A stretch of 11,853 nucleotides of DNA from Phycisphaerae bacterium (GTDB lineage: Bacteria > Planctomycetota > Phycisphaerae > Phycisphaerales > Phycisphaeraceae), in NCBI GenBank assembly GCA_002688155.1, contig NZCH01000027.1, forward strand, positions 1 to 11,853, given 5' to 3'. Positions 6,880 through 11,853 of this stretch are shown in pieces. Made by a program: the position numbers and the translations under genes. Every line of letters begins with the position of its first letter. The stretch's first letter is position 1. The notes under the pieces were generated by a model. It ran no database searches, was not told where the DNA came from, and saw only the letters and a program-made list of their open reading frames with translations.

Positions 6880-7407
6880 TTACTGCTCGATTCCGCCATA
6901 CACGCCGCTGAACCGCGTGCCGGGGACCGACGATGAGCGCGAAACAAACCGTCCGACGAGTAGCAGGTCACCGCACTGAGCACGAATGATCGTGCCCTTG
7001 GTAGCGACCTTGAAGTCAAAGACAACATCGGCGTGATCGAGTTTGACGCGCGCCCTGCCGATGGCCTTAAAGTGAGGCCGATGCGGCTGCCAGCCCGCCG
7101 GATTGTCGAATTGAACCTTCGCCTTGCCGCGCCGCCCGGCGTAGAGCACATCAAAATGGAGCGTCACGCCGTTGTGGGTGACATGGGCCCTGCCTTTGCC
7201 GCGAAACACGATCGGGTGGTGATGCTGGGCAGTCGACAGGCTCGTCGTGGTCAGGTGAGTGCGCGACAGCGCCGCCTTGACGCGAAGGGGGAAAGAATGC
7301 ACCAGCGCGATCGGCTCCGTGTCGGTCACTGCAGACGCCGCGGGGGTAACCCAGCCGGACGTGAGGATCATCGTCAGTACAATCATGAAGGGTGTGAGTT
7401 GTTTCAT
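6880..7407 (-). CDS. Secreted protein of unknown function
   Basis: The 175-residue protein starts at the ATG at 7407, with AGGAAAC about 8 bases upstream. In-frame codons further upstream are unlikely to be used. The N-terminus MKQLTPFMIVLTMILTSG, then WVTPAASA, is a clear Sec signal peptide with predicted cleavage after ASA (about residue 25). There is no lipobox Cys and no further membrane span. The mature part is basic, rich in His, Val and Arg, and has alternating hydrophobic residues suggesting beta strands. Two segments look related: GKGRAHVTHNGVTLHFDVL and AIGRARVKLDHADVVFDFKV, which may be a duplicated beta unit. Three consecutive His occur near residue 60. The single Cys is near the C-terminus. 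I do not recognise the family. It has its own terminator and seems to be a single-gene unit. Confidence 0.75.
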   Translation of the reverse strand: MKQLTPFMIVLTMILTSGWVTPAASAVTDTEPIALVHSFPLRVKAALSRTHLTTTSLSTAQHHHPIVFRGKGRAHVTHNGVTLHFDVLYAGRRGKAKVQFDNPAGWQPHRPHFKAIGRARVKLDHADVVFDFKVATKGTIIRAQCGDLLLVGRFVSRSSSVPGTRFSGVYGGIEQ

Positions 7408-7568
7408 CTTGTCGTTTCCTGTGTAGGGGTCATTTTGATTCGGCCCGCCCCGGTGGGGTGCGTTGGCCGGTTCGCCGCGATTTTCATTCTCGTGCTCGAA
7501 TGCGCCGCGCGACGAGATCGCCATATTCGAGCGGTTCCGTGCCGTTTGACACGGTCATGGTTAAGGGC

Positions 7569-7602
7569 CGGCGCCCGGGAAAAGGGGCTTTCCCGGGCGC
7601 CG
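7569..7602. repeat. Strong GC-rich inverted repeat
   Basis: GGCGCCCGGGAAA (7570-7582) and its exact complement (7589-7601) enclose the loop AGGGGC; one more C-G pair closes the base. With 14 pairs it would be a very stable hairpin in RNA from either strand. Neither side has a T-run, so it is not a standard terminator. It lies 160 bases upstream of the secreted-protein start and just upstream of the possible small RNA. Confidence 0.6.
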
Positions 7603-7623
7603 TGGGGTCGCTACAATGGTGTG

Positions 7624-7741
7624 AACATGATGGTCAAGGTCGTGCACTCCTCGGCCGCATCGGCGGTTAGAGGTCTAGCGCCAGCGGTCACCTGGGCGTC
7701 CCGCATGATCGCCCGGTGTCAGGCCGCCTGGCGTTTTTTTT
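7624..7741 (+). ncRNA. Candidate small RNA ending at the orphan terminator
   Basis: A TACAAT (7612-7617, five of six -10 positions) lies about 7 bases before 7624. A strong intrinsic terminator ends at 7741. No convincing gene lies upstream on the plus strand, so a short transcript of about 118 bases is one explanation. The unpaired 5' part contains CTCCTC (around 7648), complementary to Shine-Dalgarno sequences, a feature often seen in regulatory RNAs. The -35 region is poor. An alternative is a short ORF from ATG 7557 to TAG 7670 (37 codons, no Shine-Dalgarno), which also ends just before the terminator. No known RNA family is recognised. Confidence 0.35.
7679..7741 (+). terminator. Orphan intrinsic terminator on the plus strand
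   Basis: The outer stem CGCCAG/CTGGCG continues through CGG/CCG, then after a small internal loop CACC/GGTG, then after a bulged T GGGCG/CGCCC, closing an 11-base loop. Eight T (7734-7741) follow immediately. Only the plus-strand reading has the T-run. The nearest plus-strand gene upstream is the dehydrogenase, nearly 2 kb away with two minus-strand genes between, so what this ends is unclear. Confidence 0.75.
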
Positions 7742-8290
7742 GCAGCCTGATCCATACATTCCCAACGGCCCGTCAGCCGGCCGTGCCCGGTGGTATCTCG
7801 TCGCACGCGACACATGCCGGACCTTTGTCCTGCGCCGTCCCCACGGCGCGCCGTGCGGTTCCCTGCATCGCTGGCAAGGCAGCACGTGTCGCGGTCGGTA
7901 AAAGTGAGTCGCCGACCGTCGTCAATGATCAGCGGATTTGAAAATAAAATCGCAAGCGCCGCGGATTCGCGATCCGCAGTGCAGTAAAACGGCTGCCGCC
8001 GTCGCGACGACGGCTCAGTGTCGGAAGCCTTGTTATTCAAAAGTCGTATCACGTTGCGGTCTCTCTTGCCTGGTTTCACTGGCGACTGGTGCCTCGCCTT
8101 TGTGACTGAGGCCTCGTCGCGATTGCTACTCATCAATACGGGCCACATCGCCTTGTGTCTAGAGCAAAAGGGGTGATTTGGGGGTAAACCCCCATGAACG
8201 GTGATTTCGCGCAGACATGAGGCAATCGGAGACTTAAACTATCCGATGCAGTCAATTTGGCGCGTGGCCAGCACACCCTCGCGGGAATGT
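7742..8290. other. Gene-poor stretch upstream of the plus-strand pseudopilin
   Basis: I see no convincing gene here. Open frames on both strands lack recognisable domains and Shine-Dalgarno sites. The stretch contains several short perfect hairpins: GCGGAT/ATCCGC at 7961-7977, GCCGTCG/CGACGGC at 7998-8014 and GGGGG/CCCCC at 8180-8193. It also contains an AT-rich TAAAAT at 7945-7950 that could be a -10 element, although no good -35 accompanies it. Together these suggest a structured leader or regulatory region for the gene that follows, but no known riboswitch is recognised. Confidence 0.35.
8180..8193. repeat. GGGGG-TAAA-CCCCC inverted repeat
   Basis: Five G and five C flank TAAA, followed at once by an ATG that opens an eight-codon frame (8194-8220). 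It sits about 100 bases before the likely pseudopilin start. It could be an operator, a leader hairpin or chance; there is no T-run. Confidence 0.3.
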
Positions 8291-9118
8291 ATGACCGGTC
8301 AAGAAACACAATTTGAATCAGCATCTCCGTCGCGGCGCGATTACCGGTGCGATATCAATTGTGCGCGCACGACGTTTGATGTCGCGCGCCGATGCGCCCG
8401 TCGCCCCCTGCCGGTGGACCTTCGTGGTTTCACACTCATCGAAGTGCTGGTGACCGTGCTGATCATTTCGATCATCGTCACTGCTGCGCTTGTCGTGCTT
8501 TCGAGCGCGAGACACACGGCGAATCAGACGGCGTGCGCGGCTCGATTGCGGCACGTCGGCATTGGTGTGACCAGCTACGCCATTGACCACTACGGCAGCC
8601 TGCCCAAACAGTATCGGAAGTCACCACCTGCATTCGATTCGTTCTGGATGCGCAGTCCTGACGGCGACCTGGTGAACCTGGGCCTGATCACGTCATACGT
8701 GGGCGTGCCTCAGGCGTTTTATTGCGTGACGCAAACGGCTGCAACGTCGCCGCGCATCGCGTATAACACAGCCCAGAACCCATGGAACGTGAAAAACGCA
8801 CTCAGTGCGTTCACGCCTGCGTTAAACTCGTCGTTTACCGTTCGCCCCGGCAACGGCGCGAGATGGTCGGTCAACAATCACAACAACAAGGTGATTTATA
8901 CCGATTTCATCGGCGTCCGGCATTTCAGCGACTCGGCGCGCTTCCCGGGCGGACTGCAAGCGCCACACGCCCTGAAAGGCGCCAACCGGCTTGTCGGCGA
9001 CGGAAGCGTGCAGTGGGTCGAGAGCGAGCAGGTGCACAAGGTGCACCCGATCTTAAACGTCGTGGCGACCGACAAACTCGTAAAGGACTATTACAAATTG
9101 CTGGACGTGCTCCCATAG
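8291..9118 (+). CDS. Pseudopilin with planctomycete H-X10-DG C-terminal motif
   Basis: From the ATG at 8291 the protein has 275 residues. A prepilin cleavage site RG|FTLIEVL follows an unusually long leader of about 42 residues containing several Arg and Cys. The mature helix is FTLIEVLVTVLIISIIV, with Glu at +5. The CAARLRHVGIGVTSYAIDHYGSLP stretch that follows is typical of planctomycete prepilin-like proteins. Near the C-terminus HALKGANRLVGDGSVQW matches their H-X9-DG motif with one extra residue. Start choice is uncertain: ATG 8246 or GTG 8201 would give an even longer leader, while an in-frame GTG at 8414 would give the very short leader VDLRG but has no Shine-Dalgarno. Its role is probably an envelope or secretion pseudopilin; no pilus machinery is nearby. 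Confidence 0.85.
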   Translation: MTGQETQFESASPSRRDYRCDINCARTTFDVARRCARRPLPVDLRGFTLIEVLVTVLIISIIVTAALVVLSSARHTANQTACAARLRHVGIGVTSYAIDHYGSLPKQYRKSPPAFDSFWMRSPDGDLVNLGLITSYVGVPQAFYCVTQTAATSPRIAYNTAQNPWNVKNALSAFTPALNSSFTVRPGNGARWSVNNHNNKVIYTDFIGVRHFSDSARFPGGLQAPHALKGANRLVGDGSVQWVESEQVHKVHPILNVVATDKLVKDYYKLLDVLP

Positions 9119-9171
9119 TCATCCTCGGCCCGCCCGATTTACCGGTGCGAGACTCGTGCAATGGCCGCCTC

Positions 9172-9220
9172 GGATACCGCACGGCAGTCCACACGCGAAC
9201 ACCCACAGGCTTGGCATCCC
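9172..9220 (+). repeat. Dispersed repeat, copy 1 (left of the kinase operon)
   Basis: This 49-base block aligns without gaps to 11801-11849 at 36 of 49 positions. Shared cores are CGGCAG, CGAACA, CCAC and GGCTTG. It is intergenic, between the pseudopilin and the kinase. Two ungapped copies in one orientation on either side of one operon suggest a family of short interspersed repeats in this genome. Confidence 0.55.
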
Positions 9221-9253
9221 CGATTTCCTGACCAACGCTCAAATCTCGAAGCC

Positions 9254-9259
9254 TACAAT
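9254..9259 (+). promoter_or_regulatory. Possible -10 element of a near-leaderless kinase transcript
   Basis: TACAAT matches five of six positions of the -10 consensus and lies only 7 bases before the kinase ATG. Transcription would then begin at or next to the start codon. No Shine-Dalgarno is present before that ATG, which agrees with a leaderless message. The -35 side is poor (TGACCA with a 19-base spacer). Confidence 0.35.
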
Positions 9260-9266
9260 TCACCCG

Positions 9267-11063
9267 ATGACCAACGCCCCGCCCCACCCAAACGCGACGA
9301 GCCACGCTTCATTACGGCGGTTTCACTGGTCGTGGGTTGGGCCCGCCTTGCTGGCGGCGGTGTTCGTGGTGCTGCTTGGCGGCCTGTTGTGGGTCATGCA
9401 GCAGCGCGAGATGACGCAGCACCGCTCGAATTTGCGCGACGCAATCGTCACGGCCGCCGATCGGCTGCGAGACAAGCTGCAAATCAACCGCGACTATCTG
9501 CTGCTGTTAAGCGAAGACGAATTGCTTTTTGAGATGCTGGTGCCTGACAACGCGCCGGACCCGGCCATTTTTTCCGCATGGCTCGATAACTATGTGACCG
9601 ACCATCCAGAACTGATCAGCGTGATGTACGTCGACGCGTCCGAACACATTCGACGCATCGCGCCGCTCGAACCGTTCAAGGACCTGATCGACCGTCCATT
9701 GAAGCTGACCGAGCCCGAGCACGCGCTCAAACGCGCGCACGAGCTGCGCCGGCCGGTGTACACGCGTCCGTTCACCACGATCAAGGGCGCCAGGGCGTTT
9801 GAAATTCACGTGCCGGTCATGAGCGGTGGCCGCTGCTTTGGCACGTTTGTCGGCAGGTACTCGTGTGACCGCCTGCTGCGCAACGCGATCCCGCGAGGCG
9901 TGTTCTCGAAGTACCGCGTGAGCCTTGTGAACGAACAGACGGGAAGTGCGATCGTGCGCCTGTACCCGGGCGGGCCAAAGATGGACGAGCGGCTGACCGA
10001 TACGGTGACGCTTGATCCACCAGGCGCACCGCTGGCGCTGCGGTTGGACCAGTACGGCTCGGGTTTCTGGGGCATGGGGATGACGCTGCTGACGGTGTTG
10101 TGTACTGGTTTGGTCGTCGGCATGGCATGGGGGATGTGGCAGCTCAACCGACACATCGCGCGCCGAGCGCAGGCCGAGGCACAATTGCGCGAAGCGCGTG
10201 ATGGTCTGGAGGTACGCGTGCGCGAGCGCACCGCCGACCTCGAACACGCCAACGTACAGCTGCAGTCGGAAATGACCGAACGTCAGCACGCCGAGCAGCG
10301 ACTGCGTGAACATCAGGAACAGCTCGCGTACGTTGCGCGCGTGAGTACGATGGGCGAAATGGCGACCAGCCTCGCACACGAGATCAACCAGCCGCTGGGC
10401 GCGATCGCCAGTTTCGCGCAGGGATGCCGCCGGCTCGTCGATCAGGGCGAAGATGACAAGGACACGCTGCGCCAGGGCCTCAATGAGATCGCCGGGCAGG
10501 CGCAGCGCGCTGGCAAGATCGTCCATCGCATGCGCGAGTTCGTTTCACAGCATGCGCCGCAGAAATCGATCACGCTGGTGCCCAAACTCACCGCCGAGAC
10601 CATCGAACTGATCGAAATCGAGGCCAAGCAGGCACAGGTCCGCATGGCTGTCAACATGGATGGCGACCTTCCTCCGGTGCTGGTCGACCCCGTGCAGATT
10701 CAGCAGGTGCTGCTGAATCTGATGCAAAACGCAATCGAAGCCATGGACGAGACGCAGCCGGCCGATCGTCGACTGACCATCACGGCGCACCTCAACGGCA
10801 ACGACATGATCCAAATCAGCGTTGCCGACACCGGGCCGGGATGCGAGCAAGAGCAGCTCGACAATATTTTTCAGGCGTTTTACACCACCAAGACCACGGG
10901 CATGGGCATGGGCATGTCCATCAGCCGGTCAATCATCGACGCGCACGGTGGCCGGCTGGGGGCGGAAAATCGCGTCGATGCAACCGAAGAAGCGCACGAA
11001 TGCGGCCTGCGCGTGTGGTTTACATTGCCTATTGCCGAGGAAAACAATGATGACAGAGACTGA
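9267..11063 (+). CDS. Membrane sensor histidine kinase (FixL/DctB-type transmitter)
   Basis: The protein has 598 residues from ATG 9267. Two membrane spans, residues about 22 to 44 and 267 to 291, enclose a periplasmic sensor of about 220 residues, likely a Cache/PAS-like ligand-binding fold (YVDASEHIRRIAP, RPVYTRPFTTIKG). A long coiled coil follows (about 295 to 355; ERTADLEHANVQLQSEM). The HisKA box is LAHEINQPLGAI with phosphoacceptor His371. The ATPase domain has the N box NLMQNAIEAM, G1 DTGPGC, the F box FQAFYTTKT and G2 GMGMGMSISRSI. This transmitter type matches FixL/DctB kinases, though no cytoplasmic PAS or heme domain is present. It should phosphorylate the regulator encoded next, whose start lies inside its 3' end. 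The in-frame start at 9156 would add 37 residues with no support. The signal is unknown; two-span DctB-like kinases often sense small organic acids. Confidence 0.92.
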   Translation: MTNAPPHPNATSHASLRRFHWSWVGPALLAAVFVVLLGGLLWVMQQREMTQHRSNLRDAIVTAADRLRDKLQINRDYLLLLSEDELLFEMLVPDNAPDPAIFSAWLDNYVTDHPELISVMYVDASEHIRRIAPLEPFKDLIDRPLKLTEPEHALKRAHELRRPVYTRPFTTIKGARAFEIHVPVMSGGRCFGTFVGRYSCDRLLRNAIPRGVFSKYRVSLVNEQTGSAIVRLYPGGPKMDERLTDTVTLDPPGAPLALRLDQYGSGFWGMGMTLLTVLCTGLVVGMAWGMWQLNRHIARRAQAEAQLREARDGLEVRVRERTADLEHANVQLQSEMTERQHAEQRLREHQEQLAYVARVSTMGEMATSLAHEINQPLGAIASFAQGCRRLVDQGEDDKDTLRQGLNEIAGQAQRAGKIVHRMREFVSQHAPQKSITLVPKLTAETIELIEIEAKQAQVRMAVNMDGDLPPVLVDPVQIQQVLLNLMQNAIEAMDETQPADRRLTITAHLNGNDMIQISVADTGPGCEQEQLDNIFQAFYTTKTTGMGMGMSISRSIIDAHGGRLGAENRVDATEEAHECGLRVWFTLPIAEENNDDRD

Positions 11064-11706
11064 CGCACAAACGGACAACGCGGTCGACTATTCCCGCGAC
11101 AAGCCGACGGTGTACGTCGTTGACGACGATAACGCGATGCGGCGCGGGATCGCGTTCCTGATTCAGACCGCGAAGCTGCCGGTGAAGGAATTCGAATCGG
11201 GACAGGCATTCCTAGATTTCTATCACTCGACCATGCGCGGCTGCCTGCTGCTGGACGTGCGCATGCCCGGTATGAGTGGCCTGGAACTTCAGGAAATGCT
11301 GCGCTCCAAGCAGATCAACATTCCGGTCATCATCATCACCGCCTATGCCGACGTGCCGATGGCGGTGCGGGCCATGCACGGCGGCGCGTTCGACTTCTTT
11401 GAAAAGCCGTTCAACGACAACAAACTGATTGACCGAGTCAAACAGGCGATCGACTGCCACGTGGAGAACGTGGTCGACGACGGGCGTGTGCGGGAGATTC
11501 AGGCCAACCTTGAAAAACTGACCAAACGTGAGCGCGAGGTGATGGAACTGGTCGTCGCAGGGCTGCTGAGCAAAGAAATCGCCGACATGCTGTACATCAG
11601 CATCAAAACGGTCGAAAACCACCGCGCGCATGTGATGCAGAAGATGGAGGCCGAGTATCTGGCCGACCTGGTCCGCGCGGCAATGATGGTCGGCATTGAC
11701 TACTGA
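11047..11706 (+). CDS. FixJ/NarL-type response regulator (receiver plus LuxR DNA-binding domain)
   Basis: The 219-residue protein starts at ATG 11047 (a second ATG follows directly), with GAGGAAA just upstream inside the kinase gene. The first 17 bases overlap the kinase, so the pair is probably co-translated. The receiver domain spans about 20 to 135, with acidic residues D26/D27 in VYVVDDD, phosphoacceptor D70 in LLLDVRMPGMSG, T98 in IIITAYAD and K120 in FFEKPF, all the residues needed for phosphotransfer. The LuxR helix-turn-helix domain covers about 158 to 215: LTKREREVMELVVAGLLSKE followed by IADMLYISIKTVENHRAHVM. ITAYADVPMAVRAM with FDFFEKPF is characteristic of the FixJ subgroup. Phosphorylation by the neighbouring kinase should promote dimerisation and DNA binding. 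Target genes cannot be read from this window. Confidence 0.94.
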   Translation: MMTETDAQTDNAVDYSRDKPTVYVVDDDNAMRRGIAFLIQTAKLPVKEFESGQAFLDFYHSTMRGCLLLDVRMPGMSGLELQEMLRSKQINIPVIIITAYADVPMAVRAMHGGAFDFFEKPFNDNKLIDRVKQAIDCHVENVVDDGRVREIQANLEKLTKREREVMELVVAGLLSKEIADMLYISIKTVENHRAHVMQKMEAEYLADLVRAAMMVGIDY

Positions 11707-11731
11707 GCACGGCGCCCAAAGCCTGCCACTG

Positions 11732-11747
11732 CGAGCGCAGTGAGTTG
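11732..11747 (+). repeat. Short hairpin downstream of the response regulator
   Basis: CACTGC-GAGC-GCAGTG is a six-base stem with a four-base loop, about 25 bases past the regulator stop. No T-run follows, so at best it is a weak or factor-dependent end signal. Confidence 0.35.
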
Positions 11748-11775
11748 TGACGGGGATACGCCCAAACACACCCCA

Positions 11776-11811
11776 ATACCCCGGATACCCCGGATACCCC
11801 GGATGCCCCGC
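11776..11811. repeat. 9-base tandem repeat
   Basis: ATACCCCGG occurs three times in perfect tandem (11776-11802), followed by a degenerate fourth unit, ATGCCCCGC. It is intergenic and too short and too uniform to be a CRISPR array. Slippage during replication is the simplest origin. Confidence 0.8.
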
Positions 11812-11849
11812 GGCAGCCCGTAGACGAACATCCACGGGCTTGCCCCCCC
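11801..11849 (+). repeat. Dispersed repeat, copy 2 (right of the kinase operon)
   Basis: This copy aligns ungapped with 9172-9220 at 36 of 49 positions and has the same orientation. Within it AGCCCGT and ACGGGCT (11815-11840) can pair as a seven-base stem around a 12-base loop. It runs into eleven C (11843-11853), so its right end may be cut or corrupted by the window edge. Confidence 0.5.
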
Positions 11850-11853
11850 CCCC

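Noticed and set aside
7033..7941. 302-codon plus-strand frame
   Set aside because: It is antisense to the secreted-protein gene for much of its length and then runs through the T-run of the terminator at 7679-7741. No domain or Shine-Dalgarno.
7675..8148. 157-codon minus-strand frame in the gene-poor stretch
   Set aside because: No domain, no Shine-Dalgarno, and composition typical of chance frames in GC-rich DNA. It ends inside the terminator stem.
9507..10526. 339-codon minus-strand frame inside the kinase gene
   Set aside because: It is antisense of the well-supported kinase; its Arg/His-rich translation matches nothing and reflects third-position GC bias.
10882..10935. Met-rich ATP-lid box GMGMGMS in the kinase as a sign of degeneration
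   Set aside because: FixL/DctB-type kinases commonly have GMGMGLSISRS at this position, so it is normal for the group.
11776..11811. Short repeat array considered as CRISPR
   Set aside because: Units are 9 bases with no spacers between them, and no cas genes are present.
11212..11835. Minus-strand frame with repeated Gly-Tyr-Pro near its start
   Set aside because: The Gly-Tyr-Pro pattern comes only from reading the 9-base tandem repeat backwards. The rest is antisense to the response regulator.
1..11853. tRNA, rRNA, insertion sequence, integrase or phage gene
   Set aside because: Reading both strands I found no tRNA T-arm with matching acceptor stem, no rRNA segment, and no transposase- or integrase-like protein.

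Overview
The window is GC-rich, gene-dense bacterial DNA that most likely comes from a planctomycete (Planctomycetota). Two proteins with planctomycete-style pseudopilin architecture (N-terminal prepilin helix; in one a C-terminal H-X10-DG motif, in the other a degenerate H-X10-DA) point there, as does a flagellar block with the order flgL-fliW. This assignment rests on protein style only; no rRNA or other marker gene is present.

Layout. (1) Minus strand, 3604 down to 1: an M42-like metallopeptidase, a small membrane protein, a 101-residue unknown protein whose stop overlaps the start of flgF, flgF itself, the decayed C-terminal part of flgL, and fliW, which runs off the left edge. The 142-base stretch before fliW can fold into a series of five stem-loops. 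Each carries GGA in its loop and the last holds the fliW Shine-Dalgarno. That is the layout of a CsrA-controlled leader, beside the gene for the known CsrA antagonist FliW. This is the most interesting signal in the window. (2) Plus strand, 3647 to 5815: a YlmA-like ABC ATPase divergent from the peptidase, then an Ldh2-family NAD(P)H-dependent dehydrogenase. (3) 5816 to 9118: a convergent junction with a strong minus-strand terminator, a minus-strand pseudopilin, a minus-strand secreted protein with its own terminator, a long gene-poor stretch holding an orphan plus-strand intrinsic terminator (possible small RNA), and a plus-strand pseudopilin. (4) 9267 to 11706: a two-gene operon of a membrane histidine kinase and a FixJ/LuxR-type response regulator. 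Two diverged copies of a 49-base repeat lie on either side of it.

How the genes fit together. The flagellar part is a piece of a larger export and assembly cluster. FlgF is a rod component, FlgL a hook-filament junction protein, and FliW a flagellin-binding antagonist of CsrA. The kinase and regulator form a self-contained signalling pair (17-base overlap, so probably translationally coupled). The pseudopilins and the secreted protein are single genes of unknown role. The window ends in a run of eleven C after a low-complexity tract, which may be a contig edge rather than real sequence.
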